DNA of 64,000 nucleotides from Bacteroidota bacterium (GCA_029572965.1 JAKPQD010000132.1:62001-126000); one strand, 5' to 3'; shown: positions 44,880 to 53,647, counted from the first letter of the stretch. Notes: generated by a model from the letters alone, not told the origin. Program-made: numbers and translations.

Positions 44880-44887
44880 TACATTTG
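44880..44887 (+). promoter_or_regulatory. -7 promoter element for lipoprotein gene
   Basis: TACATTTG matches TAnnTTTG. A TTG at 44859-44861 stands 18 bases upstream and could be the -33 element. Transcription would start near 44892, 38 bases before the ATG. Confidence 0.55.
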
Positions 44888-44929
44888 TTTTCACAAAAAT
44901 CTTTTTATCCTTAAACTAAAACGTTTGAT

Positions 44930-45649
44930 ATGAAAAAACTCTTATTTATTGCACTTGCTGGCATAGTATTATCCTCATGTGCCTTTCATTCTGGCACAAT
45001 CAGTTCTGGCCCTATTGAAAAAAGAGTTGTTTATACCGATATGGCTGTTGGTGTAGCCCAAACCCAAAAGATATTTGGCATAGGCGGCATATCAAAAGAT
45101 GCATTAGTGTTGGAAGCTAAAAGAAAGCTTGTACAAAACAGGCCATTGCAGGAAGATGAACAATACGTCAACTATACCATAGATTTTAAAACGTCTTTCT
45201 GGCCTTTTTATTCTCAAACCACTGCCACTGTTAGTGCTGATGTTGTAACCCCGGCCAATACTGACACCAAAGAGCTGTATTCAGACAATTACAAAAAGAA
45301 GCTCTTTGCCCCAACCTATAACAATGACTTATTTGTAGTGGGCGACACCATTGTCTATGACAACTTTTTTAAGGGACAAATACTTTCTTTTGAGTCGAAA
45401 AACAAAGTGCGCATTATGTACCGCACGCAAAACGATAAAATCAGGACAAAAATTGTTTCTTTAGATGACATTTACACACAACTGAAAGAGTACAAAACGT
45501 ACAAAATGGGCGGCAATTTTTATTTTGACAAAGTAAGCACAGGCGGAGACAACAAAGTGGTAAATGGCAAAATCTGGGCTGTAGGGCTGAAATCGGTTTT
45601 GGTATATGATTACAATAACAAACTTTGTAAAGAGGATTTTAAACAATAA
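44930..45649 (+). CDS. Lipoprotein of unknown function
   Basis: This 239-residue protein has a lipobox LSSC (Cys at about 17). The first half resembles DUF6567-like Bacteroidota lipoproteins: VVYTDMAVGVAQTQKIFGIGGISKDALVLEAKRKL shown in part as TQKIFGIGGISKDALVLEAK, then NYTIDFKTSFWPFYSQTTAT. The second half (about 120-235) is beta-rich and repeats hydrophilic strands; no enzyme motif is visible. A strong promoter with a poly-A spacer precedes it, and a terminator follows the stop, so it is monocistronic. Confidence 0.72.
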   Translation: MKKLLFIALAGIVLSSCAFHSGTISSGPIEKRVVYTDMAVGVAQTQKIFGIGGISKDALVLEAKRKLVQNRPLQEDEQYVNYTIDFKTSFWPFYSQTTATVSADVVTPANTDTKELYSDNYKKKLFAPTYNNDLFVVGDTIVYDNFFKGQILSFESKNKVRIMYRTQNDKIRTKIVSLDDIYTQLKEYKTYKMGGNFYFDKVSTGGDNKVVNGKIWAVGLKSVLVYDYNNKLCKEDFKQ

Positions 45650-45654
45650 AACAA

Positions 45655-45676
45655 GAAAGGCCGAAAGGCCTCTTTT
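45655..45676 (+). terminator. Terminator of the lipoprotein gene
   Basis: AGGCC-GAAA-GGCCT forms a stem with a GNRA-like loop followed by CTTTT, six bases after the stop. Confidence 0.7.
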
Positions 45677-45761
45677 ACACTACCTCCAAGCTTTATGCAT
45701 TCTAATCGTGACAATTTGTAAAGAAGATTTAAAATGATTTAATTTGCCTAAAACAAGGATT

Positions 45762-45989
45762 ATGAAAACGATAAGTGTCTCTATATCAGATTTAGAATAT
45801 AATCAATTGGGGATTAACAATGATAAATTATCATTCACTGAACTTGTAGATATTGTAAACAAAGAGATTACCAAACAAACAGTTAATAGATGTATTCAAT
45901 TAGCAGAGAAATATAAGTTTTCACGGATGTCTTTAGATGAAATAAATGATGAAGTAAAAGCTGTAAGAGATGCAAAAAGTAATCATTGA
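45762..45989 (+). CDS. Antitoxin-like protein of a PIN toxin locus
   Basis: This is a 75-residue protein with a short beta start (MKTISVSISDLEYNQLG) followed by helices (LSFTELVDIVNKEITKQTVN, YKFSRMSLDEINDEVKAVRD), as seen in antitoxins beside PIN_3-type toxins in Bacteroidota. The ATG at 45762 follows AAGGA, so I prefer it to an upstream TTG at 45744. Its end overlaps the PIN gene start by 20 bases, the usual antitoxin-toxin layout. It would bind and inhibit the toxin and repress the operon. Confidence 0.75.
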   Translation: MKTISVSISDLEYNQLGINNDKLSFTELVDIVNKEITKQTVNRCIQLAEKYKFSRMSLDEINDEVKAVRDAKSNH

Positions 45990-46386
45990 CACAAATGTGC
46001 TAATTTCAGCATTGACTCAAAGAAACTACCCCAATTTTATTCTTTACAACTATGTGTTGGACAATGCTGTAGAAGTTTGCATTTCAGATGAGCTGTTTAA
46101 AGAATATTTAGATGTATTAAATAGACCAAAGTTTAATAAATATCCAGATTTTATTAGTAAAGCTGAAATTGTTTTAACTCAGATTGAGTCAAAGACTTAA
46201 AAATTTTATCCCTCCAAAAGACTTGATGTAATAACAGATAATCCAGACAATAGACTGCTTGAATTAGCTGTCGAATCAAAGGTTGATTTTATAATTACAG
46301 GCAATACAACAGATTTTACAATGACTGAATTTCAAGGGACTAAAATTGTAACTCCAAAAGAATATTGGGATTTATATAGAGAATAA
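45970..46386 (+). pseudogene. PIN-domain toxin interrupted by an in-frame stop
   Basis: The first 76 codons encode the start of a PIN_3/COG1569-type ribonuclease: VIIDTNVLISALTQRN (Asp at position 7), then ELFKEYLDVLNRPKFNKYP with a conserved Glu. A TAA at 46198-46200 ends this frame, but the same frame continues to 46386 with the rest of the domain: VITDNPDNRLLELAVESKV and DFIITGNTTDFTMTEFQGTK, holding the remaining acidic residues. One base change (for example GAA or AAA to TAA) explains it. I call it a probably inactive toxin; split subunits or stop readthrough are less likely. Confidence 0.8.
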
Positions 46387-46545
46387 AACATTTGTCCTTT
46401 GTAAACCTGAAAGCCCTTAACAGTCAATGCCTGGAAACGTTATTAACAGCCCAACTGCATTTCGTTAATAAATACAATATCAGGTTAATATCCTGAATCA
46501 AAGAGATAGGCTATTTTTACCACAGTAATAGCAGCTATTTTACGC

Positions 46546-46809
46546 ATGAAAAAAGCAAAAAAGCAAGAAGTCAAAGCAATAGAACCCGTTCAGGTTCCCA
46601 ATAAATTCGTCCGCAACAAACGCAAGACTATTCTTCTGAACACTATGGAAAATGAAGCTTTGGACGCTTATTTCAAGAAATATAAGGTACAAAATAAATC
46701 CAGGTTTATGCGCGAAACACTCATGCGCGTTATTTTAAACCGCTTTGCCAACGATTATCCTACGCTTTGGGATCAGCCAGGAGTGCCTGCACACTTAAGA
46801 CCTTTTTAA
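46546..46809 (+). CDS. Small basic protein, ribbon-helix-helix-like
   Basis: This 87-residue protein is Lys-rich at the N terminus (MKKAKKQEVKA). The core, RKTILLNTMENEALDAYFKK then NKSRFMRETLMRVILNRFAN, has the strand-helix-turn-helix pattern with NKS turn seen in Arc/MetJ-type DNA-binding proteins. It is a small conserved-looking Bacteroidota protein; the DNA target is unknown. It stands alone, convergent with cysN. Confidence 0.55.
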   Translation: MKKAKKQEVKAIEPVQVPNKFVRNKRKTILLNTMENEALDAYFKKYKVQNKSRFMRETLMRVILNRFANDYPTLWDQPGVPAHLRPF

Positions 46810-46865
46810 CCAATTAGCGAATTAGCAAATGTGATAATTAGCAAATGAAAATACAAAATATTGTC

Positions 46866-46920
46866 AATTAGTTAATTCGAAAATGGGAATTCAATTAGCT
46901 AATTCTCGAATTAACTAATT
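46866..46920. terminator. Inverted repeat between convergent genes
   Basis: AATTAGTTAATTCGA (46866-46880) and its perfect complement (46906-46920) form a 15-bp AT-rich stem between the RHH-like gene and cysN. Further AATTAG/CTAATT words flank it. It may terminate both genes, though the stem is weak and no long T run follows. Confidence 0.4.
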
Positions 46921-46926
46921 TGCTAA

Positions 46927-48186
46927 TTACAATATCATTCCCGCCCCTACCGTTTCGTTTGTTCCTTCTTCAATAAGTACAAGGCTTCCGGTAATCCTGT
47001 TTTTCTTATAGGCATCATAAGCCAACGGGCGTGTGGTTTTTATTCTCACACGGGCTATTTCGTTCATCTTTAGCTGCTTTTCACCAGTAAGCTCGTCCAG
47101 GGTATTGATATCAACCTTAAAAACCACGTCACTAATCATGCACCGGGCATCGGCAGTGGTATGCCTGAGGTGATATTTGGCTCCCACATTCATAGGCCGT
47201 TCGTTAAGCCAGCAAAGCATAATATCAAGCTCTTTACTTACCAATGGCAGACTGTCAGGCTTAACCAACATGTCGCCACGCGAAATGTCAATATCATCTT
47301 CCAATTGAACAGAAACAGACTGTGGAGCATAAGCTTCTTCAACAGATCCATTAAACACATCAATAGATTTAATCACAGACTCCAGTCCAGAAGGCAAAAC
47401 GACCACCGCATCGCCTTTTTTAAAGACACCCCCGGCTATACGGCCAGCATACCCGCGATAATCGTGATATGTATCGCTATATGGCCTGATAATATATTGC
47501 ACCGGGAACCTTGCATCGGTATGGTTGATATCCCCGGCAATATGAACGTTTTCCAATATATGCATCAATGTTGGGCCGTTGTACCAATGCATTTTCTCTG
47601 ACCTCTCAACAACATTATCCCCTTTTAACGCACTAATAGGCACATACCAAACATCACGCACGTCTAACTTTGATGAAATGGCTTCAATCTGCGAACATAT
47701 CTCATCAAACCTCGACTGAGCGTAATCCACCAAATCCATTTTGTTTATACAAAAGACTATGTGGGGAATACCTAACAATGAAGCAATGTAAGCATGACGT
47801 ATTGTCTGCTCCACAACACCATTACGTGCATCAACAAGTATTAATGCCAGATTAGCTGTTGATGCCCCCGTAACCATATTGCGGGTGTATTGTATATGCC
47901 CGGGAGTATCAGCTATGATAAATTTACGCTTGGGTGTAGCAAAGTATCGATACGCAACGTCAATAGTAATACCCTGTTCGCGTTCAGCCCTTAAACCATC
48001 AGTAAGCAAAGCAAGGTTTACATATTCTTCTCCACGTCTTTTGCTAGCCTGTTCAAGTGCTTCGAGCTGGTCAGCAAAGATAGCCTTGCTATCATAAAGC
48101 AAACGGCCTATCAACGTACTTTTCCCATCATCAACACTTCCGGCGGTAGTGAAGCGCAAAAGCTCCATATCTAAATATCCAGACAT
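46927..48186 (-). CDS. cysN: Sulfate adenylyltransferase subunit 1 (GTPase)
   Basis: CysN is the GTPase that drives ATP sulfurylase to form adenosine 5'-phosphosulfate (APS). The 419-residue protein has P-loop GSVDDGKST (16-24), DTPGH, NKMD and the two EF-Tu-type beta domains. It lacks a fused APS kinase, since it ends after the domains. CysD lies 96 bases upstream. No cysC, cysH, cysQ or sulfite reductase gene is in the window, so the fate of APS is unresolved. Confidence 0.94.
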   Translation of the reverse strand: MSGYLDMELLRFTTAGSVDDGKSTLIGRLLYDSKAIFADQLEALEQASKRRGEEYVNLALLTDGLRAEREQGITIDVAYRYFATPKRKFIIADTPGHIQYTRNMVTGASTANLALILVDARNGVVEQTIRHAYIASLLGIPHIVFCINKMDLVDYAQSRFDEICSQIEAISSKLDVRDVWYVPISALKGDNVVERSEKMHWYNGPTLMHILENVHIAGDINHTDARFPVQYIIRPYSDTYHDYRGYAGRIAGGVFKKGDAVVVLPSGLESVIKSIDVFNGSVEEAYAPQSVSVQLEDDIDISRGDMLVKPDSLPLVSKELDIMLCWLNERPMNVGAKYHLRHTTADARCMISDVVFKVDINTLDELTGEKQLKMNEIARVRIKTTRPLAYDAYKKNRITGSLVLIEEGTNETVGAGMIL

Positions 48187-48282
48187 ACTATTTTTGAATC
48201 AAAAACCAAGAGTCAAGAATCAAGAAGATTTCAAAATTCATAGAAACTAAACCATTGGTCATTAGTAATTTGTAATTAATCA

Positions 48283-49188
48283 TTAAAAATATCCTTCTTT
48301 TTTACGGTCTTCCATGGCCGACTCTGAGCGTTTGTCGTCAAAGCGAGTTCCGCGCTCAGTAGTACGCGAAGCAGCCACTTCATTGATAATATCTTCAACC
48401 GTAGAGGCCGGAGACTCAACACCTCCTGTACAAGTCATATCTCCTATGGTACGAAAACGCACCTGCATGCGAGCTAATTTATCCGAAGGTTTCAGCATAA
48501 TATATGGACACTGAGCAAGCAGCACCCCGTCGCGAATGATCATATCCCGCTCGTGAGTGAAGTATAAGCTTGGAAGTGGAATATTTTCCAAATAAATATA
48601 TTGCCAGACGTCCAATTCAGTCCAGTTACTCAATGGAAACACCCGAAAATGTTCGCCCATGTGTTTACGGCCATTGAAAATGTTCCACAGTTCAGGTCGT
48701 TGGTTTTTGGGATCCCATTGGCCAAATTCATCACGATGTGAAAAGAACCGCTCTTTAGCGCGAGCCTTTTCCTCGTCACGGCGACCGCCTCCCATAGCCG
48801 CATCAAACTTAAATTCCTCGATAGCATCCAGCAATGTCACTGTTTGCAATACATTACGACTGGCATTAAAGCCTTTTTCTTCCACTACCTTACCGGCATC
48901 AATAGAGTCCTGTACAAGACGGACAATACATTGCGTCCCGGTATCTTCCATCAGCTTATCCCGATAGTCAAGGGTTTCCTGAAAGTTATGCCCTGTGTCG
49001 ATGTGCAATAAAGGAAAAGGAACCTTAGCTGGCCAAAAAGCCTTACGGGCAATATGAAACATCACGATAGAATCTTTGCCCCCGCTAAAAAGCAAAGCAG
49101 GCCGTTCAAACTGGGCAGCCACCTCACGGATAACGTACATCGACTCAGACTCTAACTCCCGTAAATGATTGATTGTATAATTCTTCAT
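48283..49188 (-). CDS. cysD: Sulfate adenylyltransferase subunit 2
   Basis: CysD carries the adenylyl-transfer site of ATP sulfurylase. The protein (301 residues from the ATG at 49188; an upstream TTG at 49203 is unlikely) has the PP-loop SGGKDS (35-40), the family stretch AAMGGGRRDEEKARAKERFF and the FPLSNWTELDVWQYI segment. The C-terminal DKRSESAMEDRKKEGYF ending is also typical. It pairs with cysN. Confidence 0.94.
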   Translation of the reverse strand: MKNYTINHLRELESESMYVIREVAAQFERPALLFSGGKDSIVMFHIARKAFWPAKVPFPLLHIDTGHNFQETLDYRDKLMEDTGTQCIVRLVQDSIDAGKVVEEKGFNASRNVLQTVTLLDAIEEFKFDAAMGGGRRDEEKARAKERFFSHRDEFGQWDPKNQRPELWNIFNGRKHMGEHFRVFPLSNWTELDVWQYIYLENIPLPSLYFTHERDMIIRDGVLLAQCPYIMLKPSDKLARMQVRFRTIGDMTCTGGVESPASTVEDIINEVAASRTTERGTRFDDKRSESAMEDRKKEGYF

Positions 49189-49380
49189 TATAGCGTAATT
49201 CAACAGTTACAAACAACAATTTAAGCACTATAAACCAGTTGCACAAATTATTGTTCGCCTGCGAAATTAATAAAAAGTAGCCACTCGTAAAATAAGAGTT
49301 AAAAATATTTATATCTGATTATATTTTTTAAAAGAACCAAAAATTTCTAGTTCTTTTCACAACCTCACTTTTAAAAAAAA

Positions 49381-50073
49381 CTATTTCACATTAGTAACTT
49401 CTATGGTTTTCTTATATTTTTTCAATATTTTATCTACTAACTTATGCCTATTTACTTCCATTGAAAATGACTTGGTCTGGACTTTATTACTGTAATACAA
49501 AAATTTGTGTTCCTTTTTATCCACCACTACAAATGTTGCGTCAATAACTGATGGAAGCGGGATCATATACACTGTAACCATCCCCAAAGTTAAAACACTT
49601 GTTACAACCATTAATGTAATTGAAGCAGCCATGCTTCTTTTAATTTGATTATTCATAAATCCATTATAATATAAAAATCCATAATAACGGCCAGGATATT
49701 TACTAATAATTGAATCCAAATCCTTTCCAATTGGAACCATAGGAAATACGTTATTGTCAATTTTTTTTATTTTCTCTAAAGTCCCAATAATATTATCTTG
49801 AGTCTTAAAGTCATTGATCAGCATTGAATCATTTATAATGATTCCTTTAGCTGGGAATTGCCCAAGAATTAATTTATTCAATGTATCTCTCACAGATTGG
49901 GTGAATTCGGGAGAGGTTTGTCTTTCATTATTCTTAATTGTTGTAACAAAACCAAATGGAGAAAACAAATAAATAGTATCAATTTGCACCCCAACATAAT
50001 TTGGATTCACTTTTTGAGCATTTACACATAATGAGAATAGGAGAATTGCAATTAGAAAATTGATTTTTTTCAT
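49381..50073 (-). CDS. Exported protein of unknown function, second of a pair
   Basis: I do not recognise this 230-residue protein. A signal peptide (ending CVNAQ) leads to an alpha/beta body with one hydrophobic segment (about 150-175, ITLMVVTSVLTLGMVTVYMI) that could span a membrane, and a basic C terminus (LKKYKKTIE). The start overlaps the upstream WG-repeat gene stop by four bases, so they are coupled. Nothing suggests an enzyme. Confidence 0.65.
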   Translation of the reverse strand: MKKINFLIAILLFSLCVNAQKVNPNYVGVQIDTIYLFSPFGFVTTIKNNERQTSPEFTQSVRDTLNKLILGQFPAKGIIINDSMLINDFKTQDNIIGTLEKIKKIDNNVFPMVPIGKDLDSIISKYPGRYYGFLYYNGFMNNQIKRSMAASITLMVVTSVLTLGMVTVYMIPLPSVIDATFVVVDKKEHKFLYYSNKVQTKSFSMEVNRHKLVDKILKKYKKTIEVTNVK

Positions 50074-51308
50074 ATTTTACTAGGTTTTTGAGCAGAAAAT
50101 GATTTATTGGGGAATAAAGGTAAGTAATACCTCAGATTTATATTAAACGTTTTAAGGTCAGGAAAACCATTATCAGCAACTCTAATATTATATCCAGCAC
50201 TGATTGTTAAAAAATTAAAACCATATCCAAATTCAGGACGAATTACAAATAAGTTTTTTTTATAGTTTGTATACAAAATAGGACATATTCCAAAGCGCAA
50301 AGGTTTTAAAATAGAAATAAGATATATTTTATAGCCATCAATATTGCTAGAGAAATTTCTTAACCAAGATCCACCGTAAAAGATTGTACTATTTACAGTA
50401 TAAGGATTAAACTGATGCTTGTCATTAAGAGTAAAACTGCCCCTCCCAAAACCTGTTTCAACTTCAAGACCATGGTTGTAAGTCAAACCTCCAATAAAAA
50501 ACAGTCCTTCATAATAGCGCATAAAATCATAGCTCTTAGCTGCAGTTTGTACTTCTTCTAATTTATTTTTTTGAATAAAACAACGCTTATAAAACAAGCT
50601 CTGCAAACTCATTATTTGTGCAACAAAAACAGGTCTATTTTCATACTTTAAAGCTATACTCAAAGATGTGTCAACTATTTGCTTTTTCAAAATATCCAAT
50701 GTATCTAAATGCTTTAAATATGCACCTTTATTGTCCTTCAAATAAAACTGGGCTTTATAATAATACAAAGAAGCTTTTTGAGGTTCATTTGCTATTGCCA
50801 TGTTTATCCAATAGAATGCAGAATCTAAATGGCCATTAAATTGAGCTTTAAAACCATTTTGCGCATAACTACTACTTATTGACAAATTAGGTGAAAGCTT
50901 TTTCCAAGATGGGCAAGGACAATAATCATAGGGAATACAATTCCTGTTTTTATCAATATAATACCAACTTGAATATTCAGGTTCATTATTAAAATTAGAA
51001 CTTTCAATTATCTGTCCTAAATGTAAAGGGTTATAATTCTCTATAAACAATTGTTCATTGGCAAATGGAATTAAAATATTATCTAATGTATCAATAGCTC
51101 CATACCTAAAATCCCTTGATTGGACAATTATTACAGAATCATTGTAATTCTGAATTCTATTATATTTAGCTGGAATTAGAATCTTACCAGTATATTTATT
51201 TTTAATTCCATACTTAGCTTCAGCTTCAAAAGGAACAATATTTTGAGAAAAAACAGATGTTTTGGCCAAAGTATCTATTAAGACAATTACTAAAAATATC
51301 TTCATCAT
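50070..51308 (-). CDS. Exported WG-repeat/TPR protein with barrel-like end
   Basis: This 412-residue protein has a signal peptide, then WG-type beta repeats (about 30-85, YGIKNKYTGKILIPAKYNRI and FRYGAIDTLDNILIPF), a helical TPR-like part (about 150-260, with YYYKAQFYLKDNKGAY) and a C-terminal set of amphipathic strands (about 265-400, aromatic-rich) that resembles an outer-membrane barrel. The joining of these three parts is unusual. It overlaps the small exported gene at 49381 by four bases. Confidence 0.65.
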   Translation of the reverse strand: MMKIFLVIVLIDTLAKTSVFSQNIVPFEAEAKYGIKNKYTGKILIPAKYNRIQNYNDSVIIVQSRDFRYGAIDTLDNILIPFANEQLFIENYNPLHLGQIIESSNFNNEPEYSSWYYIDKNRNCIPYDYCPCPSWKKLSPNLSISSSYAQNGFKAQFNGHLDSAFYWINMAIANEPQKASLYYYKAQFYLKDNKGAYLKHLDTLDILKKQIVDTSLSIALKYENRPVFVAQIMSLQSLFYKRCFIQKNKLEEVQTAAKSYDFMRYYEGLFFIGGLTYNHGLEVETGFGRGSFTLNDKHQFNPYTVNSTIFYGGSWLRNFSSNIDGYKIYLISILKPLRFGICPILYTNYKKNLFVIRPEFGYGFNFLTISAGYNIRVADNGFPDLKTFNINLRYYLPLFPNKSFSAQKPSKI

Positions 51309-51338
51309 ATTTATTCAAGTTAATATAACAATTACCCC

Positions 51339-52133
51339 CTAATTACTATATGTATGCACGCTATTTGCCGCAGATGGCAGGTAGTTAATACCAAACCAGG
51401 CCACAATAAGCACTACAAACGAGATGAAAAGCAGGAAATACGCCAGGTTCTCGTTCTGTTTATGACGGAAACGGATGTGAATATAAACAAGATAAGCCAA
51501 CCAAGTCAGGAGTGCCCATGTTTCTTTTGGATCCCAGGTCCAGTAATGTCCCCAGGCTTCCTTAGCCCAGAAAGCACCAAAAATCAGACCCAATGATAAA
51601 AATGTAAAACCTACAGACACCAAATTATCTGCAAGTTTCAACACATCATCATTGACATGTCTGTTTCTGAAAAACATTTCAAACAATGCTTTGGCTGAAA
51701 CCAAAGCAGAAGCAGCCAAAACTGCATAGGAAATCATATACACAATTACATGCGGCGCAAACCATGGACTTTGAAGGGCTGGCATCAGCGTTTTGTCGTG
51801 TGCTTCAACAAATACAATGTTCAGGATGAGGAACATCAAAGCCAACCCACAGCTATAAGGGACAATCCATTTGATACCCCAACGCAAATAAGTAAGATAA
51901 CCGGCCAACACCAAAAAGAAAGCATACCAAAGACGTGTTTCGCCTAATGTCCGTAAAGGCAAGCGGTCAAGTCCGGCCCAAAACGCTCCTATAAAAGTTC
52001 CAAGAACCGCTAAACCAGTTATTATAGCAGCATTTCCCCAGAGTTTATTTTTTGAAGTATATAAAAACACGCTTCCTGCCACATAAAAAAGAGCAGAAAC
52101 AGCAGCAAAATATGGAAATTCAAGCCAAGTCAT
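51339..52133 (-). CDS. ccsA: Cytochrome c biogenesis protein CcsA/ResC
   Basis: CcsA is the heme-handling half of the system II cytochrome c maturation complex. The 264-residue protein has eight predicted membrane helices and the heme-binding WGHYWTWDPKE (194-204), the family's tryptophan-rich signature, with flanking histidines (for example in FAPHVIVYMISY). The partner ResB (Ccs1-like) gene is upstream; a (CATTTAT)n tract separates the two. This system is common in Bacteroidota. Confidence 0.93.
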   Translation of the reverse strand: MTWLEFPYFAAVSALFYVAGSVFLYTSKNKLWGNAAIITGLAVLGTFIGAFWAGLDRLPLRTLGETRLWYAFFLVLAGYLTYLRWGIKWIVPYSCGLALMFLILNIVFVEAHDKTLMPALQSPWFAPHVIVYMISYAVLAASALVSAKALFEMFFRNRHVNDDVLKLADNLVSVGFTFLSLGLIFGAFWAKEAWGHYWTWDPKETWALLTWLAYLVYIHIRFRHKQNENLAYFLLFISFVVLIVAWFGINYLPSAANSVHTYSN

Positions 52134-52183
52134 AAATTAATTGTTAATTGTTAATTATAAATTGTTAATTGATAGTAATCAAC

Positions 52184-52316
52184 CATTTATCATTTATCAT
52201 TTATCATTTATCATTTATCATTTATCATTTATCATTTATCATTTATCATTTATCATTTATCATTTATCATTTATCATTTATCATTTATCATTTATCATTT
52301 ATCATTTACCATTTGT
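52184..52316. repeat. Heptanucleotide microsatellite between resB and ccsA
   Basis: Seventeen perfect copies of CATTTAT run from 52184 to 52302, followed by two degenerate copies (CATTTAC, CATTTGT) that encode the last codons of resB. On the coding (minus) strand the unit reads ATAAATG and every unit contains an ATGATAA overlap of start and stop codons. The repeat fills most of the resB-ccsA gap. Confidence 0.95.
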
Positions 52317-53546
52317 ATTCAGTCTTTTTTCTTTTTTCTTTGTCCAAAAGCTAATAATAATGCCAGCCATACTTAGTATAATACCCAGATAAACGGCAGG
52401 AACCCACGGGTCACGGACAGCTTCAATAATACTAAGTTTTGAAAACTTCCCTTTTTCTTTATCATAGCCGGTTTGATAAAGCTTCCATCCGGCTATAGCA
52501 AATGGTTTGTTCACTTCAAGCAGAACATTCTTCTTAATGTCATTATGAACAAGGATTTCAATTTTTGAACTAAACTTTTTCGGCTCGGGCAAGGTCATTG
52601 CTAAAAGATAAGTAGAATCGAGGTAAAAAACACCGGCAGACTGGACAGGACTACTGCTGTTTATCCAGGCTTCCTTAGTCTGGCCGGTTTTGTTATTGAA
52701 ACATTTTACAAAAGCAGCCTGCACAGCCAAAGAATCTTCAGACACAACAAAACCTTTTGAAGAGTCTGCCTTTGCTGATGGAAGATATTCTACAATCTCA
52801 ATACTGAAATTTTTGAGTTTAAATAATTTTCCTTTTTCAATTAATGGAAGATTGTTTTTCACCTTGCTTTCAATCTCCATTGTCGCACTTTTAACCAATG
52901 CAAGCTTGGCCGGAAATTCGTCTATGCTGAAATCATCCAGTTTAATAGCAAACGGCAAGGTATGCCAACTGTAATCCTTATCATAAGCCATATTAACAGT
53001 CTGCCCTTCTTCTACGGCAACCTGGAAGCGTTTTAGGTCAGACGAAGACAACCCGGCTGCCATAACAACAATCCACATCCCCAGATGGCTGGCAACAAAG
53101 CCAATATCCGCGACTTTAAAAGTTGAAATCCGCCTAACAACAACAAGACCAAGTGTTGTAAGCAGATATATGCTGGAAATAGTAAACAGCCAGCTCCCTT
53201 GCAATTTATTCAGTTTAAGAACCATTGTTGGCTGGCCTTCTAACACTTGAGGCACTACAGCCATAGCCAATGCAATAAGAGAAAATAAAACAATGGCCCC
53301 CAAACAAGCAGGAACTTCGGACAACCAGCGAACAACATAAATTTTGCGAAATGAAAAATAAACGCACGGGATAAGTGCCATAAAAACAAGCCCAAGAATG
53401 GCGTTATATGGATAAACTGGCATTTCCACAATGGCCGCAGAAAGCATATCCAGCATAACTCCAATTATCATAAGTCCTGCAACAATAGCAGCACTTTCTT
53501 TATAGCCCCAGGGCTTCTCCCATGTTTTGCGTTTAACTTCTGCCAT
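52302..53546 (-). CDS. Cytochrome c biogenesis protein ResB/Ccs1
   Basis: ResB is the partner of CcsA in system II cytochrome c maturation. The 414-residue protein has N-terminal membrane helices (about 18-125), a long periplasmic part (about 165-375) with beta strands, and a final helix (about 380-400, VPAVYLGIILSMAGIIISFW). Its stop codon TGA lies at the edge of the heptamer repeat, whose degenerate copies supply the final TNGK. A -7 element at 53586-53593 should drive both genes. Confidence 0.9.
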   Translation of the reverse strand: MAEVKRKTWEKPWGYKESAAIVAGLMIIGVMLDMLSAAIVEMPVYPYNAILGLVFMALIPCVYFSFRKIYVVRWLSEVPACLGAIVLFSLIALAMAVVPQVLEGQPTMVLKLNKLQGSWLFTISSIYLLTTLGLVVVRRISTFKVADIGFVASHLGMWIVVMAAGLSSSDLKRFQVAVEEGQTVNMAYDKDYSWHTLPFAIKLDDFSIDEFPAKLALVKSATMEIESKVKNNLPLIEKGKLFKLKNFSIEIVEYLPSAKADSSKGFVVSEDSLAVQAAFVKCFNNKTGQTKEAWINSSSPVQSAGVFYLDSTYLLAMTLPEPKKFSSKIEILVHNDIKKNVLLEVNKPFAIAGWKLYQTGYDKEKGKFSKLSIIEAVRDPWVPAVYLGIILSMAGIIISFWTKKKEKRLNTNGK

Positions 53547-53585
53547 TAATAATTAGATTTCAATAATAAATAAACGTCTTAAACA

Positions 53586-53593
53586 CCAAATAT
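53586..53593 (-). promoter_or_regulatory. -7 promoter element for resB-ccsA
   Basis: CAAATATA reads TATATTTG on the minus strand, matching TAnnTTTG, 40 bases before the resB ATG. Confidence 0.45.
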
Positions 53594-53647
53594 AAATATT
53601 TTAAAGACAAATATCCGGCAGAATTGACAAAGCATTAACTCATAAAT

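Larger units (their letters stand above)
44578..44929. other. 352-base divergent intergenic region
   Basis: Contains a hairpin element at 44698-44773, short TTAATGGTTAATG-type words (44640-44670), the 18-base A tract and the lipoprotein promoter. No open frame of note. Confidence 0.55.

Noticed and set aside
52184-52316. CRISPR-like tandem repeat
   Set aside because: The 7-base units are contiguous without spacers, so it is a microsatellite, not a CRISPR array.
52141-52392. Rightward open frame of 83 codons repeating IIYHLSF
   Set aside because: It exists only because the heptamer repeat has no stop in any frame on that strand; it overlaps resB and the tract and has no start signal.
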